64,000 nucleotides of DNA, taken from the NCBI RefSeq assembly GCF_000316605.1, contig NC_019683.1:3084036-3148035 (forward strand), read 5' to 3'. Below, in pieces: positions 28,090 through 36,362 of this stretch. The translations under genes were made by a program, and so were the position numbers. Source of the stretch: [Leptolyngbya] sp. PCC 7376 (GTDB lineage: Bacteria; Cyanobacteriota; Cyanobacteriia; Cyanobacteriales; MRBY01). Each line of letters begins with the position of its first letter. The first letter of the stretch is position 1. The notes under the pieces were generated by a model. The model was given only the letters and a program-made list of their open reading frames with translations. It searched no databases and was not told where the DNA came from.

Positions 28090-28416
28090 GATGAAATTCT
28101 GTTTATAAAACTTGATGATCTCGAATCTGCTGCATCTCTGTCTTTAGATAGAGATCATTCTTCATGTAGTGAAAATCAGGTGCTTTTGATACAAACAGCA
28201 TAAGTTTGCAGAAGTATGCTCTCTATTAGAGTAATTTACATAACAAGAACTTTGATGAACTTTTTTGGCGATCGCCATCATTTATACAATTTAATATTTT
28301 TTTAAGATATAGTATTAGAGTCAGTAAAAAGCAAAAAATAACCAGTCAAGTAAGACCTTTGTCTTACCAGTGACTTTCACCGTCACAAGGCACTTCATCG
28401 GGAGTGGAGACAGTTC
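28090..28416. other. Intergenic region upstream of the pentapeptide-repeat gene
   Basis: AT-rich, no open frame of note. It holds one HIP1 site near 28268 and a GGAGTGGAGA ribosome binding site just before the ATG at 28417. A promoter is expected here, but no convincing -10/-35 pair was settled. Confidence 0.45.
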
Positions 28417-29187
28417 ATGGATGTTCAGCAATTGTTAAGGGCTTACGAGCATGGCGAGAGAGATTTTGCTGGCGTTAATCTACAAGGCGAAGACCTTAGT
28501 GGTGAGACTCTCGTTGCTGTTGATTTCCGAGGTGCAAACCTTGTTGGCGTAAACTTCCAGCGAACTTTTTTGATTCGAGCGAATCTTTCTGGTGCCTTGA
28601 TGAATTGGGCGAATTTGTCCCATGCGAAGCTAAATGATGCGAAATTTGCTGATGCAGATCTGACAAAGGCAAATCTGCAAGGCGCATTTATGGTAAATAC
28701 CAAATTTCCAAGAGGAAGATTGTGTGGAGCCAAGCTGAACTATGCTAATTCGCGTGGTGCAAACTTCTGGGGAGCCAATCTTTGCGGCAGCGATCTTGTT
28801 GGCATTAATCTGCGTCAATCAAATCTCAATGGCGCAAATATGAAGTGGACAAATTGTAAAGAAGCTCGCTTTAGCCATGCCAAGCTTTATGGGGCGTCGC
28901 TGCAAGATTCTGATTTTAGTGCTGCTTTTTTGCGAGATGTGAATTTTGAAGGGATGGATTTAGAGGGGTTGAATTTTTCGGCCGCAACCATCCAAGGTTC
29001 AAGCTTTATTAATGCAAATTTGCGCTATTGCAATTTTAGCAATGTCCATATGTGCCAGTCCTATCTGAATCAGGCCGATTTGCGGCACGCGAATTTTTCT
29101 GATGCAAAGCTAGAGGATGTTGAGCTCGACGGAACTTTAATGGAGCATGCAAACTTCGCTAATACAGATTTTTATGTACCTTCCTAG
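28417..29187 (+). CDS. Pentapeptide repeat protein
   Basis: 256 residues. After a short N-terminal helix (MDVQQLLRAYEHGERDF) nearly the whole protein is A(D/N)LxX pentapeptides (ANLVGVNFQRTFLIRANLSG, ADLTKANLQGAF, ANLCGSDLVGINLRQSNLNG and so on), which fold as a right-handed quadrilateral beta-helix. About 40 repeats. No signal peptide, so cytosolic. Cyanobacteria hold many such proteins of mostly unknown role; some related proteins mimic DNA. The start is set by GGAGTGGAGA upstream. Confidence 0.92.
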   Translation: MDVQQLLRAYEHGERDFAGVNLQGEDLSGETLVAVDFRGANLVGVNFQRTFLIRANLSGALMNWANLSHAKLNDAKFADADLTKANLQGAFMVNTKFPRGRLCGAKLNYANSRGANFWGANLCGSDLVGINLRQSNLNGANMKWTNCKEARFSHAKLYGASLQDSDFSAAFLRDVNFEGMDLEGLNFSAATIQGSSFINANLRYCNFSNVHMCQSYLNQADLRHANFSDAKLEDVELDGTLMEHANFANTDFYVPS

Positions 29188-29299
29188 GGATTGAACTTCA
29201 GTTTGGGATTGCTCATAAATCGTGTAGGGAAAGAGACAATCATCTGCTAATAAAGGGTTTTACAATGATTGAAGTGACCCTGATTGTGCTGCAATACTT

Positions 29300-29731
29300 A
29301 TGAGCGATCGCCTCTTTTTTCATCTTGCTATTCCGATTAATGACACAGAGAAAGCAAAGACATTTTATGCGGAGGCTTTGGGGAGTGTTGTCGGACGAGA
29401 AAATAAAAGCGCTGTCATTCTCAATTTTTACGGCCATCAGCTTGTTGCTCACGTCACACAGGAACCGTTGACGCCCCAAAAAGGTATTTATCCTCGGCAT
29501 TTTGGCATCACTTTTTTAGACGAAGAGGATTGGCAGACAACCTTAGAACGAGCCGAAAAACATAAACTGATTTTTCGCGATCGCCCGCGTTTGAGATTTG
29601 AAGGGAAGCTCACAGAACATCGTACTTTTTTCCTGGAAGATCCCTTTTTCAATCTCCTTGAATTCAAATGGTATCGTCATCAGGAAGCAATTTTTGGTGG
29701 GCAGGAAGTGGCAGAAGTTGGCGATCGCTAG
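29300..29731 (+). CDS. VOC family (glyoxalase/dioxygenase fold) protein
   Basis: 143 residues. The HLAIPINDTEKAKTFYAEALG start and the HFGITFLDEEDWQTTLERAEK, then HRTFFLEDPFFNLLEFKWYR segments fit the vicinal-oxygen-chelate fold, with metal-ligand candidates His (HLA), His (GIYPRHF) and Glu (LLEFKW). Substrate is unknown; glyoxalase I, fosfomycin-resistance and dioxygenase members share this fold. The ATG at 29300 is preceded by no strong ribosome binding site. It ends 13 bases before the convergent rhomboid gene. Confidence 0.82.
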   Translation: MSDRLFFHLAIPINDTEKAKTFYAEALGSVVGRENKSAVILNFYGHQLVAHVTQEPLTPQKGIYPRHFGITFLDEEDWQTTLERAEKHKLIFRDRPRLRFEGKLTEHRTFFLEDPFFNLLEFKWYRHQEAIFGGQEVAEVGDR

Positions 29732-29744
29732 TGGTCTAATCACC

Positions 29745-31415
29745 TTATGATTTGAGGCGCTTGCGTGTGGGATTGAATTTTTTACTCGTTACTAAAGTTG
29801 TCAAAAGAATGCCCAAGACCAATCCTAGGAAATGGCTATAAAAACTAACATTTGTTGAGCTTAAATCAATCGCAAATTGTAGAATGATAATTCCTGAAAT
29901 GAGGCGAAATTGTCGCAATGCTGATTTTGATTTTTCTTGCTGCCAACCTTGAAATAAGATGACGGCGATCGCCCCAATCATTCCCATAATTGAGCCAGAA
30001 GCCCCAACCCATAGGCGATAGGTTGAACGAATTTCATCCGTGAGGAATAGGAGCCAGCGAGGGAATCCTGAAAAATCCAACCCTTGTGCGAAGAATACTA
30101 ATCCCAATAACATCAGCATCGCTCCCACTCCACTAGCAATATAAATAAAGAGGTAGCGTGTTTTTCCGAGGTTTCTCTCGACAAATCCTCCTAACAAATA
30201 AAGGGTCAAAATATTAGTGAGTAAATGACCCCAATCGATATGAATAAATGTGGCTGTGATAATCCGCCACCATTCGCCATTAATTACTTCTGATGGGACA
30301 AAGCCAGCGAGATCGAGTAATGCGCCTCTGTTGACTTTGAAATTAAGGACAATCCCCGAAATAAAAACAGCAATATTCACAAAAACAAGGAATAAGTTAA
30401 TCGAAAATCCTTGTTTATAAATTGGGCGACGTTCTAAAAGCTCTTGATAGGATCTGTCAATGTTCGCCTGATTGATATTGCGGGTCAGCTCTGCAATTAA
30501 GGGATAGGATTCTGGCTTTAAAAGTTTTTCGGCAGGTTGAGGTGGATGTTTAAGGCGGAAGGCGATCGCCTGTTCAAAGTCCGTTGCAGCAGGATTTTCG
30601 ACTAAGGCTTTCAGTTGTTTATCTGCAATACGTCTTTCCCCAGCGCCATACCAAGCGATCGCCCGCCAAAATTCTTGAATTTCCGATGGATAAATGGCGA
30701 GACAACCGGACAATAATTTTTCGACGAGTTTAACTTCGCCGCAAAATGCTGCTGCAAATAATTGCACGAGATAATAGTTGGTACGATCGCCACCTTGTGA
30801 CAATGCTTTTTCAAAGGGTTTGAGTTGGAGTAAAAGCTCGTGAAGGTGGCCTGTTTCCCCTAAAGCACGGCAGTAATACATCGCCATCAGCGGGTCATGA
30901 CTTTGCCGAGGTTTTGTTTGCAACCATTGCAATAAACCAGACCAATCGTATTGCATCACATAGACAGTGGCGATCGCCTGCTGTGCAACGTAACCAGGGC
31001 TCTTGTCATATTTTGCTAAAAGGGCTTGCGAGCCAGCAATATCTCCCTGCTTTGCCAACATCAAACATTGGATGATTTTTGGTTGATCCCACCAGTCATC
31101 AAAAGGATGCAGATACCGTAAACCAAAGGATAGGTAATAAGCCTTCTGATAGTCTTTCCGATAAATTAATCCTTGAATCTTTCTGATACCAAGGGATGGA
31201 ATGACGATTAAAAGTGACCAAGTTGCCAACCCGACAAACACCGCCAGCCGCATCGATAGGATATTTGTTCCCCATGTCACCAACAGCACAATAATTGCTT
31301 TGTAGAGCCATCCTTTTGGTCGTGGAGCCGGTAATCGCAGCGTCCGAAAAATCAATAAACCGCAGGATAGAGAAATGCAATAAAACAGTAAAAAATACCA
31401 GTTCAGGAACGCCAT
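29745..31415 (-). CDS. Rhomboid-family intramembrane serine protease with long N-terminal helical region
   Basis: 556 residues from the ATG at 31415 (a TTG at 31448 adds 11). Two N-terminal membrane helices (about 1-25 and 37-75) precede an alpha-helical TPR-like region (about 85-320). The rhomboid domain follows (about 340-550): HIDWGHLLTNILTLYLLGGFVE, the catalytic GASGSIMG (Ser473) and SHFLGLVLG (His528). The Ser/His dyad is intact, so the enzyme should cut membrane proteins. The helical domain probably binds partners or substrates. Monocistronic. Confidence 0.88.
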   Translation of the reverse strand: MAFLNWYFLLFYCISLSCGLLIFRTLRLPAPRPKGWLYKAIIVLLVTWGTNILSMRLAVFVGLATWSLLIVIPSLGIRKIQGLIYRKDYQKAYYLSFGLRYLHPFDDWWDQPKIIQCLMLAKQGDIAGSQALLAKYDKSPGYVAQQAIATVYVMQYDWSGLLQWLQTKPRQSHDPLMAMYYCRALGETGHLHELLLQLKPFEKALSQGGDRTNYYLVQLFAAAFCGEVKLVEKLLSGCLAIYPSEIQEFWRAIAWYGAGERRIADKQLKALVENPAATDFEQAIAFRLKHPPQPAEKLLKPESYPLIAELTRNINQANIDRSYQELLERRPIYKQGFSINLFLVFVNIAVFISGIVLNFKVNRGALLDLAGFVPSEVINGEWWRIITATFIHIDWGHLLTNILTLYLLGGFVERNLGKTRYLFIYIASGVGAMLMLLGLVFFAQGLDFSGFPRWLLFLTDEIRSTYRLWVGASGSIMGMIGAIAVILFQGWQQEKSKSALRQFRLISGIIILQFAIDLSSTNVSFYSHFLGLVLGILLTTLVTSKKFNPTRKRLKS

Positions 31416-31510
31416 AAAATCCGATTTTTTGGGCAAAGGAGCGAGCAAAGCTATCTGTTATCTTAAGTGAATATATTTTGTGACTGATTAAACGAACCTG
31501 AATTTAAACG

Positions 31511-32452
31511 ATGAAAAACCTGTTGCGTTCTACCTGTTGTCTGCTTGCTATATCTTTATTTAGCTGTACAACGCTTCAACCTCCTGCCCAGGACACAGAT
31601 GCGACGCAATCCACTGCTGACACTGAAACCACTGCTGTAGAGCCTCTCATCGCTGGTGCCATTCCTGACCAAGACCCCGAAAAATTACAACGTCTCTATG
31701 GATTGCTTGCGGATTATCTCAGCGAAACTCTAGAGGTTCCTGTCGAATATAAGCCTGTGACAGATTACCGGGCAGCAGTGACCGCGTTTAAAGTGGGTGA
31801 CCTCGATTTAGTTTGGTTTGGTGGCCTAACGGGTGTTCAGGCTCGCTTGCAAGTAGATGGTGCCCAGGCGATCGCCCAACGGAATATTGACACAGAGTTC
31901 CATTCTGTATTGATTGCTAACGTAAATAGTGGTTTAGATGGATTGGCAAGTGCTGAGGAACTCACCCAACTCAAAGGCAAAACATTGACCTTCGGTAGTG
32001 AATCCTCTACGTCGGGTCGTTTGATGCCCCAATATTTCCTAGAGCAAGCAGGGGTAAACCTCGAAGATTTTCAGGGAGAAGTTGGCTTTTCTGGTTCCCA
32101 TGACGTGACAATCCAACTTGTCGAAGCAGGCACCTATGATGTGGGCATGTTGAGCGAAGAGGTTTGGGAAAGTCGCCTTGAAGCTGGCGAATTCGATACC
32201 AATAAAGTTAAAGAAATCTGGCGCACACCTGCATATTTCAACTACCACTGGGTTATTTCCCCCGCAGTGGATGAACGTTATGGCGAAGGCTTCAGCGAAA
32301 AAGTACAGGCTGCATTATTCGCCCTTGATCCTAAAAATCCTGACCATGCAGAAATTCTTGATTTATTTAGTGCGGAATCCTTTATTCCAACCACCAATGA
32401 GAATTACATCGGTATCGAAACCGTTGGTCGTAAAATCGGCAAAGTTCAATAG
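31511..32452 (+). CDS. Periplasmic binding lipoprotein, PhnD type (putative selenate/phosphonate)
   Basis: 313 residues. A lipoprotein signal peptide ends at LFSC (about Cys19). The mature part has a PhnD-like fold with GAIPDQDPEKLQRLYGLLADYL, VPVEYKPVTDYRAAVTAFKVGDLDLVWFGGLTGVQA and TLTFGSESSTSGRLMPQYFL. These blocks recall the family named putative selenate ABC transporter binding protein rather than the phosphonate-specific ones; this is from memory and not proven. No permease or ATPase gene is adjacent. It ends one base before the convergent glycosyltransferase. Confidence 0.82.
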   Translation: MKNLLRSTCCLLAISLFSCTTLQPPAQDTDATQSTADTETTAVEPLIAGAIPDQDPEKLQRLYGLLADYLSETLEVPVEYKPVTDYRAAVTAFKVGDLDLVWFGGLTGVQARLQVDGAQAIAQRNIDTEFHSVLIANVNSGLDGLASAEELTQLKGKTLTFGSESSTSGRLMPQYFLEQAGVNLEDFQGEVGFSGSHDVTIQLVEAGTYDVGMLSEEVWESRLEAGEFDTNKVKEIWRTPAYFNYHWVISPAVDERYGEGFSEKVQAALFALDPKNPDHAEILDLFSAESFIPTTNENYIGIETVGRKIGKVQ

Positions 32453-32453
32453 G

Positions 32454-33416
32454 TCATTTAGATTGGCGCTCCATCTTTTGAAAACCCACTTGTTTTTTCA
32501 CAGTGTAGATGGGGCGCTGCTTTACTTCGTCGTAAATGCGGCCAACATATTCGCCCAAAATGCCAAGGCAAATGAGCTGTACTGCCCCGAGGAAAAAGAT
32601 GGCGATCGTAATCATCGTGTAGCCAATTAACTGGTTCGGAGCATCTGTCAGTCGCCAAAATAGCACCAACACCATCATGATCATCGCGATGACAGCTGTC
32701 GTTAGGCCAAGATAAGTTGCCATTTTTAACGGCTTTCTGGAGAGAGAAATAATCCCGTCAATGGCGAGGCTAAGGGATTTGCGGAACGTGTATTTAACTT
32801 CTCCAGCAAAACGCGGATCTCGATGGAATTTAACAGATGTTTGCGGGAAACCCACCCAAGCCCGTAAGCCACGGATATAACGGTTACGTTCCGGCATAGA
32901 ATTGATAATATTGACGACCTCGCGAGACATTAAACAAAAATCACCCGTATCTGTCGGAATTGCAACATCAGTAAAGCGATTTAGAATGCGATAAAAACCG
33001 AAGGCCATTAACTTTTTAAACCAATTTTCTTGGCTTCGGCTAATACGTTGAGCATAGACAACATGGTAACCCTGACGCCACTGCCCGATTAGTTCTGAGA
33101 TTAATTCGGGTGGATCCTGCAAGTCAGAGTCCATAATGATTACTGCATCTCCTTGAGCATAATTCAAGCCTGCGGTTACAGCGATCTGATGACCAAAGTT
33201 TCGTGCCAGACTAACGTAGTGAATCCGAGGGTCTTTTTGATTTAATTCATCGAGGATTTTAAGAGAACTATCTTTGCTCCCGTCATCAACAAAAATAACT
33301 TCTGCTTTACTATCTAGTTGTTCGAAAACCTGTGCCAGTCTTTTGTAGAGTTCATGAAGATTTTCTTCTTCATTAAAGACGGGAATTACAACGGAATATG
33401 TTGCATTAAAAGTCAT
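32454..33416 (-). CDS. GT2 glycosyltransferase with two C-terminal membrane helices (GtrB/DPM1-like)
   Basis: 320 residues. The GT-A domain has [44 protein letters not shown] and the metal-binding [11 protein letters not shown]. Two membrane helices (about 232-255 and 270-290) close it. Such enzymes load a sugar on undecaprenyl or dolichyl phosphate for later transfer to glycans or lipids (GtrB, ArnC, DPM1). The acceptor enzyme is not adjacent. It starts at ATG 33416, after a gap with the peroxiredoxin terminator upstream. Confidence 0.9.
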   Translation of the reverse strand: MTFNATYSVVIPVFNEEENLHELYKRLAQVFEQLDSKAEVIFVDDGSKDSSLKILDELNQKDPRIHYVSLARNFGHQIAVTAGLNYAQGDAVIIMDSDLQDPPELISELIGQWRQGYHVVYAQRISRSQENWFKKLMAFGFYRILNRFTDVAIPTDTGDFCLMSREVVNIINSMPERNRYIRGLRAWVGFPQTSVKFHRDPRFAGEVKYTFRKSLSLAIDGIISLSRKPLKMATYLGLTTAVIAMIMMVLVLFWRLTDAPNQLIGYTMITIAIFFLGAVQLICLGILGEYVGRIYDEVKQRPIYTVKKQVGFQKMERQSK

Positions 33417-33547
33417 AAGAAAAGCGATGATTTGAGACAGTCTTTAGGCGATCGCCTGATGTAATGTTTGTGTAGAGATTGCATTAGTGAGCACAGTCTA
33501 CCGTGAAATGTGACGGCACTTATCGGTATGAGAAACAGATATTAGGC

Positions 33548-33576
33548 AATAAAAAAGACGCTCCAGAGAACGTCTT
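33548..33576 (-). terminator. Rho-independent terminator of the peroxiredoxin gene
   Basis: AAGACG (33555-33560) and CGTCTT (33571-33576) pair around a 10-nt loop. The A-run at 33549-33556 becomes a U-run on the minus strand, directly downstream of the peroxiredoxin stop. Confidence 0.8.
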
Positions 33577-33613
33577 AGTTGGTTCTTCCGATTTGCTTGG
33601 AGGACGACTTGGT

Positions 33614-34276
33614 CTAAAGTTTGGCGATCGCCGCAATAATATCGCTAGGTTCAGCTCGTTTCGTATAGTCTTCGTCGACAAAAGCATAACGGATAATGCC
33701 AGTGGAATCGATAACATAGGTGGCTGGCATAGGTAGCTCATATTTTTCATTGCCATTGTGGGTGGCCACATCAATGCCAAACCCTTTGTAAATGGGCCGC
33801 AAAGCTTCTGAAAGCTCAAAGACTAAACCGAGTTTTTTCGCGACAACATTATCGACATCACTGAGCACAGGAAACTCTAATTCATTTTTCTCTTGGGTGG
33901 ACAAAGAGTTATCCGGAGTTTCTGGGGAAATAGCGACGAGCTGTGCGCCACGCTTCTGAAATTCAGGTAGAGCTTGCTGGAGAGCTCGTAATTCGAGGTT
34001 GCAGTAGGGACACCAACCACCACGATAAAAGTTAATTACGACTGACCCAGATTGTAAAAGCTCACTGAGTTTGACTGTTTTCCCCGTAGCGTCGGGTAAT
34101 TTGAAATCAGGAATGCGATCGCCCACTTTGAGAGCTTTCTCTACAAGATGCTGGGCTCGTAGCTCGGCTGTTTTTTCTGCCATTAATGCCTGAACCTCTT
34201 CGGGGACATTGGCACGAAAAGATTCCATGAATTGGCTGATTTGGTCTTGTAAGGAGTCCAGGGCGATCGCAGACAT
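33614..34276 (-). CDS. Peroxiredoxin-like AhpC/TSA family protein
   Basis: 220 residues. A thioredoxin-fold peroxidase with the redox motif YRGGWCPYCNLELRALQ (CxxC), VGDRIPDFKLPDATGKTVKLSELL before it, and FPVLSDVDNVVAKKLGLVFELSEAL later. The GGWCPYC type is the AhpC/TSA or peroxiredoxin-like family 2; it reduces peroxides with thioredoxin-like donors. A helical N-terminal extension of about 45 residues precedes the domain. GGAGAAG before the ATG at 34276 is a good ribosome binding site, and a terminator follows, so it is likely transcribed alone. Confidence 0.9.
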   Translation of the reverse strand: MSAIALDSLQDQISQFMESFRANVPEEVQALMAEKTAELRAQHLVEKALKVGDRIPDFKLPDATGKTVKLSELLQSGSVVINFYRGGWCPYCNLELRALQQALPEFQKRGAQLVAISPETPDNSLSTQEKNELEFPVLSDVDNVVAKKLGLVFELSEALRPIYKGFGIDVATHNGNEKYELPMPATYVIDSTGIIRYAFVDEDYTKRAEPSDIIAAIAKL

Positions 34277-34413
34277 AAAAAGCTTCTCCTATATTTGACT
34301 TTATGGTCAAAAATAATTCAATAAAAATGCGGGATTTACTTCCCACACTTTGAATTATGGAATATTTGGACTGGATGGTCAAGAATGAGGTCTGTACGGA
34401 AAACCGTATTCGA

Positions 34414-35865
34414 TTACTCGAAGGATTCTGCCCAAGTTTTTGCCCAATTGAGAGTCGCGTGAACTTCTTCGATGGTTGGAGCCTCACAGTAAAGTCTGAG
34501 AACAGGCTCCGTGCCGCTAAAGCGAATTAATAACCAACTTTGGTCGGCGAGGCGAAATTTATAACCATCTTTTGTGTCGCAATTTTCGACAGTTTTTCCG
34601 GCAATGTTTGTGGGTGTGTTGTCTTTAAGTTCACTTAGGAGGCGATCGCGAATCGAAAAATCTTTTAGGTGCAGATCGATGCGGTCATATACCGACGAAA
34701 ACCCAACTTGATCTAAGAGTCCTTGGTAAATATCGCCCAAGTCTTTACCAGAGGTGGCGATCGCCTCTAGGACATAGAGAGCTGCCAAAAGTGCATCCCG
34801 CTCAGGAATATGATGACCATAGCCAATGCCACCAGATTCTTCACCACCGAGGAGGACCTTTTCACTCAGCATTCGCTCAGCAATATATTTATAGCCAATG
34901 GGGGTTTCAAAGAGTGGTAGCCCAAAGCTTTTGCTGAGTAATGGAATTAGGTCTGAGCCACTCACTGTTTTAACGACTTCACCGCCATAGCCGCGATTTT
35001 GGGATAGATGGGCAAGGAGAACCGGAATAAGTTTTTGGGAGCTGAGAAAATTGCCATTGCTGTCCATTGCCGCGATGCGATCACTATCTCCATCAAAAAC
35101 AAAACCCACTTGGATAGCATCAGGGTTGTTGGCTTTCGCAGCACGAATCACACGTTTGAGTTGGGATAAATTTTTCTCTAGAGGTTCTGGGGCACGTCCA
35201 CCAAACAATGGATCGGGGTCGCAATGGACTTCTTGAATTGTGCCGTTTAAGAGCTGGGTTAAACCACCAGACGCTGCGCCATACATAACGTCCGCAAAGA
35301 CCTCTAATTCACCTGCGGCGATCGCCTCCCGAATTGGTTCAATATCCACCAACTTTTGTAAGCCTTCACAGTAATCTGCCCAAGGGTCGAAATAATCGAG
35401 AGAGGCATTTGTCGCATTGCTCGGCGTGATACCTGCATCTAATTTCGCTTCGATCTGCTCGGTAATATCTCCGGAGACGGAGCCACCAAATGCTCCTTTC
35501 ACTTTTAAGCCTAAATATCCAGCAGGATTGTGGCTTGCGGTTAAGGCGATCGCTCCTAATGCTTTCTGATGGTGAGCCGCAAAACTGAGGGCTGGCGTTG
35601 GAGAAAAACAGTTTGCTAGCTGCACTGTAAACCCTTCCCCTTGGATTGCCTCAGCGGCAGCCAACGCAAATTCATCTGCGAGGAAACGGCGGTCATAACC
35701 TACGATTACCGTATTCGAGGTTGCCTGGTCTGAGTAATTTTCTTTCAGGACATAAGCTGCGGCGATCGCCACACGCTGTACCCGTTCAAACGTGAAGTCT
35801 GCCGCAATAATCCCGCGCCAACCATCTGTTCCAAATTTAATTGGTTTCTTACTCGGAATAGACAT
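34414..35865 (-). CDS. Phosphoglucomutase/phosphomannomutase family protein
   Basis: 483 residues of the alpha-D-phosphohexomutase family. KFGTDGWRGIIAADF begins the first domain, TASHNPAGYLGLKVKG holds the catalytic phosphoserine, FVFDGDSDRIAAMD the Mg-binding loop, GGEESGGIGYGHHIPERDALLAALY the sugar-binding loop and RFSGTEPVLRLYCEA the phosphate-binding loop. All key motifs are intact. The exact substrate (glucose, mannose or glucosamine phosphate) cannot be fixed by eye. It starts at ATG 35865. Confidence 0.92.
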   Translation of the reverse strand: MSIPSKKPIKFGTDGWRGIIAADFTFERVQRVAIAAAYVLKENYSDQATSNTVIVGYDRRFLADEFALAAAEAIQGEGFTVQLANCFSPTPALSFAAHHQKALGAIALTASHNPAGYLGLKVKGAFGGSVSGDITEQIEAKLDAGITPSNATNASLDYFDPWADYCEGLQKLVDIEPIREAIAAGELEVFADVMYGAASGGLTQLLNGTIQEVHCDPDPLFGGRAPEPLEKNLSQLKRVIRAAKANNPDAIQVGFVFDGDSDRIAAMDSNGNFLSSQKLIPVLLAHLSQNRGYGGEVVKTVSGSDLIPLLSKSFGLPLFETPIGYKYIAERMLSEKVLLGGEESGGIGYGHHIPERDALLAALYVLEAIATSGKDLGDIYQGLLDQVGFSSVYDRIDLHLKDFSIRDRLLSELKDNTPTNIAGKTVENCDTKDGYKFRLADQSWLLIRFSGTEPVLRLYCEAPTIEEVHATLNWAKTWAESFE

Positions 35866-36362
35866 TACGCTCGCGGCTCCTAATAAACAAATCTGAAAAT
35901 CTGCCCCAAGGATGCCAAAGGTTGATTCAGATTGTCAATTTACTGTAGAGCAATGATAATTTAAACTTCTCTTGAAAGCAGCTTAAAATAGAAGATCTGG
36001 TTAGATCTTTTGGGGATTTCCATGCAATATCAAGTTGAGATAAAGTACCAATATTAAGCTCACCTTAAGTGATGATAATTTTTGCCTGAAAGCTAACGCT
36101 AATCAATAAATCGTTAAATAGATTTATGAGAAATCTAGTCAAAATAAAGCTTTTGGTGCAATGATTCTAGCCAATATGTTGACTTTTTAACTGAAAATCA
36201 AAATTTAATAAAAAAAGAGATTTCCTTAAGTATTTTTACTGCTAACTGATTGGATTTGTTGTGAATAAGGGAATACTAAAGCGAGCCTATTTTGTGTGGC
36301 TCTGTCCAAAACCCCAAGGGATTCGATAAAGTATCTCTGAGGCACTACCATTTGTTTGCTTT
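35866..36362. other. Long AT-rich intergenic region upstream of the secreted CHAT protein
   Basis: About 500 bases between divergent genes, with no supported gene and no HIP1 site. It holds a terminator-like hairpin (35991-36011) and a 7-bp inverted repeat ATAAATC/GATTTAT at 36106-36112 and 36121-36127. Promoters for both flanking genes should lie here. Confidence 0.5.
35991..36011 (+). terminator. Terminator-like hairpin with no gene upstream on this strand
   Basis: GAAGATCT (35991-35998) pairs with AGATCTTT (36003-36010) around a GGTT loop, followed by Ts. No plus-strand gene precedes it, so it may end a small RNA, act on the antisense side or be chance. Confidence 0.3.

Noticed and set aside
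28443-28818. Antisense frames in the pentapeptide gene
   Set aside because: Periodic repeats open other frames; typical artefact.
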